NCBI RefSeq assembly: GCF_019977735.1
Contig: NZ_AP025018.1
Coordinates: 9,676,580-9,740,579, forward strand
DNA: 64,000 bases
From: Calothrix sp. PCC 7716
GTDB lineage: Bacteria > Cyanobacteriota > Cyanobacteriia > Cyanobacteriales > Nostocaceae
Direction: 5' to 3'
Shown: positions 17,415 through 25,555 of the stretch, piece by piece
Numbering within the stretch: position 1 is the first letter of the stretch
Layout of the letters: each line of letters opens with the position of its first letter
Translations under genes and position numbers: made by a program
The notes under the pieces: generated by a model
Databases searched by the model: none
Seen by the model: only the letters and a program-made list of their open reading frames with translations
Told to the model about the DNA's origin: nothing

Positions 17415-19325
17415 ATGAAAACACAAAATTCAAAACAACGACGACAAGAATTAATAGAGCAGTATATGTTATCGCGCCGCACTATGATGGGGCTAATGGC
17501 TTTTGCTTTAACTCCTGGTTTAGAAACTTTAGTGAAAGGTGATAATAAGTCTACAATACCTAAGCCACCAAGTAATCCAAGTGTTTGCAATCCTGGTTTA
17601 GAGACTTTATTACCTAATGGAAATAAAACTTCAGAATTTAAGGCACCGAATAATGGCAGTATTCCTAGCTTACCTCAAAATGACACAAAAGCAGTTCAGC
17701 AAGAACGTCTAGCTCAGTTAGCAAAAACTCGTGAGGAATATCAATTAGGACTAAGATTACCAAATTCTGCTCGTGTCAAAGCTTTACCACCTCAAGAAGC
17801 TTTTTCTGAGGGATATAATCAGAACCGCGCAATTTTATCTGAAAGAATAGGAGCAAACCAACAAGCTTTTCTACAAAGTCCTAAACCTTTCCAACGTTTG
17901 GATGATTACGGCGCCTTGTTTCCAGTGTTACCATTACCTGATATTGCTAAAACCTTCCGCGATGATGAGGTATTTGCACGACAGCGACTTTCTGGTTGTA
18001 ACCCAATGGAGCTAAAGAATGTTCTAGCTCTTAATTACAATCTTCGGTCTAAACTGAGTATCACAGATGAAATTTTTCAAACTGTCCTCACCAGAAGAAG
18101 CGGTGTAAGACCAAAAAGTCTAAATAGTGCTATCCGAGAAGGTGCCTTATTTGTCACTAATTATGCTGTACTTGATAATATAAAAGCTAAGGACAAGCAA
18201 TTTCTGTGTGCGCCTATTTCACTATATTATGCTGAAAGAACTCGTAATGACTTTAAATTAGTTCCTATCGCAATTCAACTAGGACAGGCGCCAGGCTCAA
18301 GTTTACTTTGCACACCTTTAGATGGTGTAGACTGGACATTAGCAAAGTTAATTGCTCAAGCGGCTGATTTTTATGTGAATCAACTATATCGTCATTTGGG
18401 ACAAACTCATCTGGTAATGGAACCAATCGCTCTAGCTACAGCGCGCGAGTTAGCAGCAAAGCATCCTGTAAATGTACTTTTAAAGCCCCACTTTGAATTT
18501 ACAATGGCAATTAATAGTCTTGCCGACCAAGTGCTAATTAATCCAGGGGGAGCAGTAGATGTTATTTTACCAGGTACTTTAGAAAGTTCCCTAGAATTAA
18601 GTTCCAAAGGTGTATCTGAATATTTTAATAATTTCGGAAACTTTGCCTTTCCTACTGATTTACGCAGACGAGGTGTTGACAATTATTATACTTTGCCAGA
18701 GTTTCCTTATCGAGATGATGGGTTACTTATTTGGGATGCTTTAGAAGACTATGTAAGTAAATATATTGGTATCTACTATAAATCTAATAGAAATATTCGC
18801 GAAGATTTTGAATTACAAAATTGGCTACAAGTTTTACGGAAACCAGTGAGTGAAGGTGGTTTTGGCATAGTATCACTACCAGCTAATTTAAGAAACCGCA
18901 ACCAGTTAATAGACATTTTGACACAAATGATTTTCACTGCTGGTCCTCAACACTCAGCTATTGCTTGGATTCAATATCAATATATGGCTTTTATTCCCAA
19001 TATGCCAGGAGCGTTATATCAACCCGTTCCTACAACGAAAGGAAAATTTGCCAATGAAGATAGTCTTACTAGTTTTTTACCAGGAGTCAAGCCAGCTCTT
19101 ACTCAAGTTCAGTTTATATCGTTAGTAGGTACCAAGCGTGACCCCAAAGCGTTTACAAACTTTGGCACAAACAGTTTTCAAGACCCACAAGCTATTAGAG
19201 TTCTCAAAAATTTTCAAAGTCGCTTGGAGTCAATAGAGCAACGAATTGAAATATTAAATCAGCGTCGAGATGAATGCTATCCTGCGTTTCTCCCGTCTCG
19301 AATGGCTAATAGTGTTAGTGGATAA
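17415..19325 (+). CDS. Lipoxygenase-family protein with altered iron site
   Basis: Lipoxygenases add dioxygen to polyunsaturated fatty acids using a non-heme iron. In this 636-residue protein the family core is clear: DWTLAKLIAQAADFYVNQLY is followed by RHLGQTHLVMEPIALATARE with ligands His327 and His332, then KHPVNVLLKPHFEFTMAIN. The third His is His513 in GPQHSAIAWIQYQ. Four residues later, where plant enzymes have the Asn ligand, there is Ala517. The C-terminal residue, whose carboxylate binds iron and is normally Ile, is Gly636 (MANSVSG). The N-terminus has an RRTMMGLMAFAL segment that could be a weak Tat-like signal, and a duplicated PGLETL motif (35-40 and 60-65). The stop is followed immediately by an octamer repeat (19329-19358), so the terminus may have been altered by it. 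Activity is doubtful; family assignment is secure. Confidence 0.85.
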   Translation: MKTQNSKQRRQELIEQYMLSRRTMMGLMAFALTPGLETLVKGDNKSTIPKPPSNPSVCNPGLETLLPNGNKTSEFKAPNNGSIPSLPQNDTKAVQQERLAQLAKTREEYQLGLRLPNSARVKALPPQEAFSEGYNQNRAILSERIGANQQAFLQSPKPFQRLDDYGALFPVLPLPDIAKTFRDDEVFARQRLSGCNPMELKNVLALNYNLRSKLSITDEIFQTVLTRRSGVRPKSLNSAIREGALFVTNYAVLDNIKAKDKQFLCAPISLYYAERTRNDFKLVPIAIQLGQAPGSSLLCTPLDGVDWTLAKLIAQAADFYVNQLYRHLGQTHLVMEPIALATARELAAKHPVNVLLKPHFEFTMAINSLADQVLINPGGAVDVILPGTLESSLELSSKGVSEYFNNFGNFAFPTDLRRRGVDNYYTLPEFPYRDDGLLIWDALEDYVSKYIGIYYKSNRNIREDFELQNWLQVLRKPVSEGGFGIVSLPANLRNRNQLIDILTQMIFTAGPQHSAIAWIQYQYMAFIPNMPGALYQPVPTTKGKFANEDSLTSFLPGVKPALTQVQFISLVGTKRDPKAFTNFGTNSFQDPQAIRVLKNFQSRLESIEQRIEILNQRRDECYPAFLPSRMANSVSG

Positions 19326-19649
19326 AACATTCAGATGTTTAGATATTTGAATGTTCAAAAACCTGTAGAGACGTGACATGTCACGTCTCTACAACAATAT
19401 CGTTGTTATAGTCGGCGCCTTTTTGCCTCAATACGGTCACGTAATTCTCCGCAGCGAATGCTGCAAGATGCTAAGATACTGGGCGCCACAACTAAGATTT
19501 TTCTTTTCAATATAGGGTGAGGTATGTGGTGCTACATCTCATTTAGACATTTAGATGCTTAAATGTTTAAAACTCAATGTGATTTAGCACTTAAAAATAA
19601 TTTTTGGTATGGTTTTGGGACAGGCAGGGATGCCCGCTCCACAAGAGAG
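19326..19649. other. Repeat-filled gap after the lipoxygenase
   Basis: It contains octamers at 19329-19358 and 19541-19571, the perfect 30-base palindrome at 19364-19393, and a GACAGGCAGGGATGCCCGCT fragment (about 19620-19640) related to the element at 3319-3375. No gene. Confidence 0.6.
19364..19393. repeat. Perfect 30-base palindrome (TGTAGAGACG family)
   Basis: The half-site TGTAGAGACGTGACA is followed at once by its exact reverse complement. Lying between the convergent lipoxygenase and recombinase genes, it could terminate transcription from both sides. Relatives are at 621-645 and 59094-59125. Confidence 0.85.
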
Positions 19650-21104
19650 TTATGTTAAGAATTCTAATTGGTGTTTGATTAAGATTGATTTTAAGGTTTG
19701 ATTTTCGGCTTTTAAAGCGATGTTTTCGGCTTCTAGTTCTTGAATGCGTTCTTTCATGGCTTCTTTACTGGTACCTACTCGGTGGATGACTACTTCTTTA
19801 TATATTTCTAGGTTGGCATCTTCGCTCATCCAACGTTGGTAGGTTTTTGTGTGTTCGTTGACTGTGTGTCCCATGTAGTCGGACATTGTTTTGATGGGTA
19901 CTCTTAAACGGTGTCCTCGTATTGCGTATGCGTGACGTAGGTCGTAGGGACGAAAGTCTAGTTTGACTGTTCTAAAACGGGTGTGGAGTTTTGCCGTTTG
20001 ATTTTCTAGAGTACCACCAAGTGTAGGCGCCTTGATATTTTTTAAGTCGAATAGTTCTATCCAGTGTGGGTATAGGGGGGGGACTCCACAGTTACGTTCT
20101 CCGGTTTTGGTTCCTTGGGTTAATGCTGGGTTAAGTTTAATGAGGTGGAAGGTATTTTCGGGGTTGGTAAATGCTTTTAAGTCTACTGCAAATAGTTCGT
20201 GTGGTCTTAGTCCGTATGTTGCTAACATTCCATATGCCCACTGCCATTGGTCAGGATATGTAATATTTTCCTTACTAGCATACTGAGAAAGTGGCGCCCC
20301 AATTATATTAAATCCTTCAATGATTTCCTCGTCTGTAGGAATTCTTCTAATTGTTGGCGCCGGACTTGGAGTAGCATAAGCGGTAATATTTTTTGCAGCA
20401 TCGATACCGCAAAACTCGGAGAATTTTTTTAATTGCCAGGATAAGTAAAAGCGTGAGTTCGTGTTGGGTTTAGTTTTTTCTAAAGCTGTTTCTATGGCTT
20501 CTAGGGTTAAAGGTTCATTTTGGGGTAATTTATTTAAGTGTCGCAAATAATGACTTTCCCAGGTACGTACTCCTTGACGGTTTCTTTCATGAGTCTTCCA
20601 AAACACTTTTTCATATTCTTTAATTAATTCAGAAATTAGCTTTGGTGCTTTTTCTGTATCTGGAAGTATTTTCTGCGCTTGTTTACCCAGTAACTCAGCA
20701 GTCCATTTAAATTGTTTGGTAACTAGCAATAAATCTAGTTCGCGCGCTTTTGCCACAGCAAGCTTTAAACCAACATCATTTGCTGTGAATCCCAAAGAAA
20801 TAGTATACTGTTTATTCGGACATCCCTTTTTACCAACATCTCCCGGTTTACAAGGAAAAGTACCCTGTAATCCAATAGATTTATAACTGGTTAATTTTAG
20901 CTTAACTTTTATTTTTTCTAGCAATAATGCGGAGTTAGCAACTTGAACCGAGTGTTTCATGCGTAAATACTCACGTTCTAATTTAACCGACTCATCTGAT
21001 AGACCAACTTTCCATTGCTTCCATTTCGCTGCTGGATATTTATCTATAGGTACATTATCCCACTCAGCTTGATTAGGTTCGTATGTACTATTATAATTAG
21101 ACAT
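19650..21104 (-). CDS. Tyrosine-type site-specific recombinase/integrase
   Basis: The 484-residue protein belongs to the tyrosine recombinases that cut and rejoin DNA via a 3'-phosphotyrosine. The first catalytic Arg is in ATYGLRPHEL, the second Arg in RPYDLRHAYAIRGH, the His in MSDYMGHTVNEHTK, and the nucleophile Tyr in KTYQRWM. The usual HxLR His is Tyr here (YDLR), which some family members tolerate. The N-terminal half carries a Cys pair (PCKPGDVGKKGCPNKQ) and helical core-binding domain; the last 40 residues (ERIQELEAENIALKAENQTL) form a coiled coil. No other phage gene, excisionase or obvious att repeat is adjacent, so it may be a stand-alone chromosomal recombinase. It is convergent with the lipoxygenase gene. 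Confidence 0.85.
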   Translation of the reverse strand: MSNYNSTYEPNQAEWDNVPIDKYPAAKWKQWKVGLSDESVKLEREYLRMKHSVQVANSALLLEKIKVKLKLTSYKSIGLQGTFPCKPGDVGKKGCPNKQYTISLGFTANDVGLKLAVAKARELDLLLVTKQFKWTAELLGKQAQKILPDTEKAPKLISELIKEYEKVFWKTHERNRQGVRTWESHYLRHLNKLPQNEPLTLEAIETALEKTKPNTNSRFYLSWQLKKFSEFCGIDAAKNITAYATPSPAPTIRRIPTDEEIIEGFNIIGAPLSQYASKENITYPDQWQWAYGMLATYGLRPHELFAVDLKAFTNPENTFHLIKLNPALTQGTKTGERNCGVPPLYPHWIELFDLKNIKAPTLGGTLENQTAKLHTRFRTVKLDFRPYDLRHAYAIRGHRLRVPIKTMSDYMGHTVNEHTKTYQRWMSEDANLEIYKEVVIHRVGTSKEAMKERIQELEAENIALKAENQTLKSILIKHQLEFLT

Positions 21105-21362
21105 AAGCTTTACTCATAAACTCAAACTATGGGGTTTATATTATTTGATTGAATGATATAAGGCAAACACACATAAGTATACCGCGCATGTAAGATAAGG
21201 TTATACGGAGTATCGGTGCTAGTACGGGAATTGAAAATAGTTAAAATATTTTGTCTCCCCCCTTTCTTATTTTCCCCATTGACTGCAAAATTATACGGAA
21301 ACTTTATCCTCCACACTGAAGTTAAATGTTAACTCCCAAGGCAGCAGGAGAGCGTGCAAATT

Positions 21363-22058
21363 ATGAAAGTTGTAAAAAAACTGATTGTTCCTTTATTTAT
21401 TGTGACAGTAGCAGCTAGTCTTAGTAGCTGTGCATCAAACCCAAATGAAAAAACAAGTGAAGCACCCGTGACTACTACACCTAGTGTCGCAGCATCACCC
21501 ACACCCGACCAAAGCGCAGTAACACCGACTGAAACGCCTACCGTTACTGTAACACCAACTAGTGAGGCGCCTTCCGTTACAACAAATCTTTCCCCATCTC
21601 CCTCACCAAGTGCAGCAAAATTACGCGAAAAAACCAAGTTAACCGAAACACCAAATTCTAAAACACTTACTTATAACGCTATCCCCACAGAAACCGAGGC
21701 GCCTGCTGGTAAAACAGTAGACGTTACCGTATATACTATTGATTCACAGTGCCAAGATTTCGTGCCGAAAAAAACAAGTGTTCCTGCAGATGAACCTGTT
21801 GCAGGAGCAGTAGGTAGAGCATTAGAAGGACATAATAACGGAGACTTTAGCTTATCTGGGTATCGTGTCAGCGTTCAAAATGGTACAGCTACAGTAGACT
21901 TACGAGTAGCACCCAACTCAAAACGGTCATTAAGTTCACTTTCAAGTTGTGAAAACTCAGCTATATTTGGTAGCGTCAGTAGAACTTTAACCAGCAACAG
22001 TAAATGGAAAATTAAAAACGTCCGCTTCACAGAAAAAGGAGAAGAAGTCATTTTTTAA
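21363..22058 (+). CDS. Lipoprotein with GerMN-like domain
   Basis: The ATG at 21363 is preceded by AGGAG (21346-21350). The 231-residue product has a signal peptide ending in the lipobox LSSC, then a Thr/Pro/Ser-rich spacer (about residues 25-95, rich in TPTETPTVTVTP) and a globular C-terminal domain. That domain (TVDVTVYTIDSQCQDFVPKK, then a GTATVDLRVAP strand) resembles the GerMN fold found in spore-germination lipoproteins and in many cyanobacterial lipoproteins of unknown function. It should sit on the periplasmic face of a membrane. A GTG three codons earlier is in frame but has no better ribosome site. It is divergent from the recombinase gene. Confidence 0.7.
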   Translation: MKVVKKLIVPLFIVTVAASLSSCASNPNEKTSEAPVTTTPSVAASPTPDQSAVTPTETPTVTVTPTSEAPSVTTNLSPSPSPSAAKLREKTKLTETPNSKTLTYNAIPTETEAPAGKTVDVTVYTIDSQCQDFVPKKTSVPADEPVAGAVGRALEGHNNGDFSLSGYRVSVQNGTATVDLRVAPNSKRSLSSLSSCENSAIFGSVSRTLTSNSKWKIKNVRFTEKGEEVIF

Positions 22059-22222
22059 GAGTGCTGAGTGGAAAGTGCTGGTAGAGAGTGCTGAGTGGAA
22101 AGTGCTGAGTGCTGAGATAATTGAGAGTAAAGAACTGACGGGGTGACGAATAAAATTATATAAATAACAACTCAGAACTCAGAACTCAGAACTCAGCACT
22201 CTTAACTCTTAACTCTTAACTC
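22059..22222. repeat. Heptamer tandem repeats (STRR type) in inverted arrangement
   Basis: GTGCTGA/GAGTGCTGAG units (22060-22105) are followed by ACTCAGA units and TTAACTC/ACTCTTA units (22168-22222), which are the reverse orientation. Short tandemly repeated heptanucleotides of this kind are known from heterocystous cyanobacteria. The right end provides the stop codon of the ribbon-helix-helix gene. Confidence 0.75.
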
Positions 22223-22479
22223 TTCAAAAGCCATTGTTCGACTAATTCAGCGATAACATCACTCATTTGTCGGTCTTGAGATAATGCTGCTGCCTTCATT
22301 CTTCGATGTAACTGTTTTGGTAAATAAATAGTTGTACGAATATAGTTAGGGTCTGTACTCTTACTCTTTATGCCTAATTTGTCTTCTTCTACAATCGATG
22401 GTAACTCATCGCGTTGCTTACGACTACGCGCTGCATCAATCAAATCATCAAAACGACTACCCTTCTTTTTTTCACTCAT
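22216..22479 (-). CDS. Ribbon-helix-helix DNA-binding protein, ParA partner
   Basis: This 87-residue protein has a basic N-terminus (MSEKKKGSRFDDLIDAARSRK) and a C-terminal ribbon-helix-helix pattern: strand IRTTIYLPKQ, helix LHRRMKAAALSQ, then helix MSDVIAELVEQWL. Such proteins bind operators or centromere-like repeats as dimers. It lies 37 bases downstream of the ParA-like gene on the same strand, and the gap between them contains ATCCGTT repeats. Together they look like a minimal partition cassette, as found on plasmids and some chromosomes. The last two residues (KS) and the stop come from the tandem repeat, so the original C-terminus may have been slightly different. Confidence 0.7.
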   Translation of the reverse strand: MSEKKKGSRFDDLIDAARSRKQRDELPSIVEEDKLGIKSKSTDPNYIRTTIYLPKQLHRRMKAAALSQDRQMSDVIAELVEQWLLKS

Positions 22480-22499
22480 ATAGTTATTTATAGTATTCC

Positions 22500-22525
22500 T
22501 ATCCGTTACATCCGTTCTATCCGTT
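22500..22525. repeat. ATCCGTT repeat cluster 2
   Basis: Three direct ATCCGTT units (22501-22507, 22510-22516, 22519-22525) lie between the RHH start and the end of the parA-like gene, overlapping its stop codon. The same unit is in cluster 1 at 5027-5112. Confidence 0.6.
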
Positions 22526-23110
22526 GCAAATTTCTTTCCCTACTTCTACATAGCTTCTCCACGCAATTTTCGCTTTTGGGTCTTTGACTGCGTTTACTGG
22601 CACCCCCTCTAATGCTGCATCTTGAAATACCAAAAGGCGCCTTATACTCGTTCTAAATAATGGCACTCCAATACTTTCCAACGTTATACGCGCTTCTTGT
22701 CCTGCTTTATTTGGATGCGGTGGAACTAATGTTAGTAACACACGATACTTCGCTCTAACTCCTTTTAAGGCGCCAAACATTTGTAAAGTCGCTGCCATAG
22801 ACATTGCATCTGGAGCTGTTGGAATAACAAGTAAATCACACCCACGCGCTAATGTTTTTAAATCACCCAGTGATGGACGTGCTGGAGTGTCTATAACTAT
22901 ATGCTCGTAAAGTCCTGCTAAATTTACTCCTTGTTCTTCGTCTGCGACTTTAAAAGGTAAACTACCACGATTTGACCAATCTAATGAACAACGATTTAAA
23001 TCACCGTCTATTAACAACGTATCAGCTTGTGTTTGTAAATACGTTGCTAAGTGCAGTGCTGTCGTTGACTTCCCTACTCCCCCTTTAAATGCTGCTACTG
23101 TCACAATCAT
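22517..23110 (-). CDS. ParA-family ATPase
   Basis: ParA-type ATPases move or position DNA or protein cargo with help of a DNA-binding partner. The 197-residue protein has the deviant Walker A KGGVGKST (residues 9-16), the second signature LLIDGDLN, and the HIVIDTPARPSLGDL switch region. It is short, without an N-terminal helix-turn-helix, as in small plasmid and chromosomal partition ATPases. The small RHH gene follows 37 bases downstream. I did not see a parB. The cassette could come from an integrated plasmid, but no replication gene is in the window. Confidence 0.85.
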   Translation of the reverse strand: MIVTVAAFKGGVGKSTTALHLATYLQTQADTLLIDGDLNRCSLDWSNRGSLPFKVADEEQGVNLAGLYEHIVIDTPARPSLGDLKTLARGCDLLVIPTAPDAMSMAATLQMFGALKGVRAKYRVLLTLVPPHPNKAGQEARITLESIGVPLFRTSIRRLLVFQDAALEGVPVNAVKDPKAKIAWRSYVEVGKEICNG

Positions 23111-23362
23111 AAGTTTTCAGTATTTCTACGGCAAATATACCAGATTCAGCGCCTGTATGTATAGATGTTTAGACATTTAAATGCGATAAAAGTTTAAATA
23201 TTAATAAAAAATTAAATTAAATTTTAATTAGTCCTTTTTTGTCAAAAAAGATTTAATTATTTATTTAGATTCTTGTCCAATACTTTGAGTGTGGAAAAAA
23301 GCGTAAATATTTGTTATGATTTTGAGACAATTCTACGAATAGACAAATATTTTATAAACCAC

Positions 23363-23722
23363 ATGACCGACTTTAGAGAAATTAAAGAATGGGAAAAAGC
23401 CCATGAGTTAACAGTTGCTGTTTATCGAGCTACACAAGAGTTTCCAGAAGTGGAAATTTTGGGTTTGACGCAGCAAATACGTTTAGCTTGTTCTGCGATT
23501 CCAATTAAAATTGCTCAGGGATATGATAGGGAAGATTATGAAGAAAAGATTAATTATTTGGAATTAGCAAGCGATAATGCTACAGAAGTTCAATACTTTC
23601 TTTTACTCAGTTACGAGTTACAAATGTTACCTATTGAAGATTATGACCGTTTGGTAAGTAAAGCTGTGGAGGTGAGAGAAGCGATAGATGAGTTAATTAC
23701 AAAATTTAATAATAAATTTTAG
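23363..23722 (+). CDS. Four helix bundle protein (S23/IVP-like)
   Basis: The 119-residue protein from ATG 23363 begins MTDFREIKEWEKAHELTVAV, matching the usual start of the four-helix-bundle family related to proteins first noted in 23S rRNA intervening sequences. The IRLACSAIPIKIAQGYDRED segment corresponds to the conserved I-x-x-G-x-x-R core and the rest is helical. The molecular role is unknown. The frame is open 30 codons further upstream, but that part is not family sequence. An M67 peptidase gene follows after 27 bases on the same strand, so the two are probably co-transcribed. Confidence 0.8.
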   Translation: MTDFREIKEWEKAHELTVAVYRATQEFPEVEILGLTQQIRLACSAIPIKIAQGYDREDYEEKINYLELASDNATEVQYFLLLSYELQMLPIEDYDRLVSKAVEVREAIDELITKFNNKF

Positions 23723-23749
23723 ACTGTAATATTTTTTAATAAACTTCAC

Positions 23750-24199
23750 ATGATACAATTTACTTCCTCACATTTACAAATTATTTACAACCATGCAGAA
23801 GGCGCCTATCCTGAAGAGTGCTGTGGTATTTTACTTGGTATAGCTTCAAATAGTAATAAGGAATGTGTCAAAGTTATTACAACAAAGAATGTTTGGAAGA
23901 CGGAAGAACAACCGGATACATTTAGACATCAAGAAGAGAGTCGTAACAAAAGGTATACAATTGCACCTAGAGATTTAATGGTAGCGCAAAAGCAAGCACG
24001 AGAAGAGTCGTTAAATATTATTGGCATATTTCACTCACACGTTGATAATTTAGCTGTTCCTTCTGAGTTTGACCGTAAATATGCTTGGCATTCATATTCG
24101 TATATTATTGTCTCTGTTTATGAGGGAAAAGCTAGAGATATGAGAAGCTGGTGTTTAGACGAAACTCATGGATTTCAGGAAGAAATTATTCAATATTAA
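23750..24199 (+). CDS. M67 family (JAMM/MPN+) metallopeptidase
   Basis: This 149-residue protein is a zinc peptidase of the Mov34/JAB1 fold. The full JAMM motif is visible: Glu in PEECCG (residues 22-23) and His95, His97, Ser105 and Asp108 in FHSHVDNLAVPSEFD. Bacterial members cleave ubiquitin-like sulfur carriers (for example in cysteine or thiocarboxylate pathways). No ThiS/MoaD-like or E1-like gene is adjacent here. It is downstream of the four-helix-bundle gene and convergent with the signalling operon at 24218. Confidence 0.9.
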   Translation: MIQFTSSHLQIIYNHAEGAYPEECCGILLGIASNSNKECVKVITTKNVWKTEEQPDTFRHQEESRNKRYTIAPRDLMVAQKQAREESLNIIGIFHSHVDNLAVPSEFDRKYAWHSYSYIIVSVYEGKARDMRSWCLDETHGFQEEIIQY

Positions 24200-24217
24200 A
24201 TCTACTTAAATAAGTGA

Positions 24218-25528
24218 TTATTTTGAGTTTAAATGCAATAGTCGAACCGGAATTTCAATAATAAACTCAGTACCTTGTCCTAATACTGACTGGCAGTAAA
24301 GTTTGCCACCATGTTTTTCTGTAACAATTTTATAGCTAATGGAAAGCCCTAATCCAGTTCCTTTACCGATTGGTTTTGTCGTGAAGAAGGGGTCAAAGAG
24401 TTTGGAGCGAATATTTTCCTGAATACCAAAACCATTGTCTGCAATGTGAATAGCAATAGTGTGATTAGATAATTGGTGAGTTCGTAGGGTGATAATACTG
24501 GGATTTAATGAGATTTCTTTAGGATTATATTGTAAATAGTGTTCTTCCAAGGCATCAATGGCGTTGCTAAGAATATTCATGAATACCTGATTGATTTGAC
24601 TAGGATAACATTCTACAAGGGGAAGCTGTTCATAATCTCGCACGATTTGAATGCTAGGTTGGTTTGATTTGTTTTTAAGGCGATGTTGCAAAATTAGTAG
24701 AGTGCTTTCAAGTCCTTCATGAATGTCCACAAGTTTAGATTCTGATTCATCTAAGCGGGAGAAGTTTCTTAGAGAAAGGACGATTTGATAAATACGCTCG
24801 CAGCCTAATTTCATCGAATCGATTAGTTTAGGCAAGTCTTCTTCTAAATATTCTATGTCTACCTCTTCCATCCATGCTTTAATTTTAGGATGGGGCTGAG
24901 GGTGACACTCTCGGTATAACTTAATAAAAGTCATTATATCGTGAATGTGTTCTTCGGCGGGAGGAAGATTTCCGTTGATAAAATTAACAGGATTGTTAAT
25001 TTCATGTGCCACACCCGCCACTAGTTGACCGAGAGAGGACATTTTTTCGCTTTGTATTAGATGCGCTTGGGTTTGTTTGAGATTATCTAATGTCTGAGAT
25101 AGTTCATAGGTACGTTTTTCTAGTGCTTTTTGGGTACTGTTGAGTTGCAAATGGACTCGAATCCGCGCTAATGCTTCTTCATGCTGGATGGGTTTGGTAA
25201 TATAATCCACGGCGCCTAAGCTCAAGCCTTTGACCTTATCCAGCGTGTCAGAAAGTGCCGTCATGAAAATTACGGGAATGTCGTTGGTTGCAGAGTCAGC
25301 TTTGAGCCGTTGACAAGTTTCAAACCCGTCTATTCCTGGCATCATCACATCTAACAAAATAATATCAGGATGGAAAGATTGAAGACGTTGCAGAGCAGCA
25401 TCACCACTTTTGGCAATTGCAACCCGGTAACCAATTTCACTTAATAGGTCAAATAATACTTGAATATTGGTGGGATTATCATCCACAACTAGAATTGTTC
25501 CAGTTGAAGTTGACTGAGCGGTAGACAT
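24218..25528 (-). CDS. Receiver-histidine kinase protein, end of signalling operon
   Basis: The 436-residue soluble protein starts with a receiver domain (residues 10-130) with phosphoacceptor Asp in IILLDVMMPG. A coiled-coil linker (about 135-165) leads to a dimerisation helix with His in VAGVAHEINNPVNF, then an HATPase domain with N box NILSNAIDALEE, G1 DNGFGI and G2 GKGTGLGLSIS. Such REC-HK proteins accept phosphate from an upstream sensor and control kinase activity. It is last of three co-directional genes, 27 bases downstream of the membrane hybrid kinase, and is probably its phosphorelay partner. No DNA-binding output domain is present. Confidence 0.9.
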   Translation of the reverse strand: MSTAQSTSTGTILVVDDNPTNIQVLFDLLSEIGYRVAIAKSGDAALQRLQSFHPDIILLDVMMPGIDGFETCQRLKADSATNDIPVIFMTALSDTLDKVKGLSLGAVDYITKPIQHEEALARIRVHLQLNSTQKALEKRTYELSQTLDNLKQTQAHLIQSEKMSSLGQLVAGVAHEINNPVNFINGNLPPAEEHIHDIMTFIKLYRECHPQPHPKIKAWMEEVDIEYLEEDLPKLIDSMKLGCERIYQIVLSLRNFSRLDESESKLVDIHEGLESTLLILQHRLKNKSNQPSIQIVRDYEQLPLVECYPSQINQVFMNILSNAIDALEEHYLQYNPKEISLNPSIITLRTHQLSNHTIAIHIADNGFGIQENIRSKLFDPFFTTKPIGKGTGLGLSISYKIVTEKHGGKLYCQSVLGQGTEFIIEIPVRLLHLNSK

Positions 25529-25555
25529 GTGTATTCTCCTAAAAAATAATCGTTA

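Noticed and set aside
21122-21316. 64-codon frame on the - strand upstream of the recombinase gene
   Set aside because: No family features; it covers the divergent promoter region of the recombinase and lipoprotein genes.
22059-22222. Possible CRISPR array
   Set aside because: The short repeats have no regular unique spacers and no cas genes are nearby; they are tandem heptamers.
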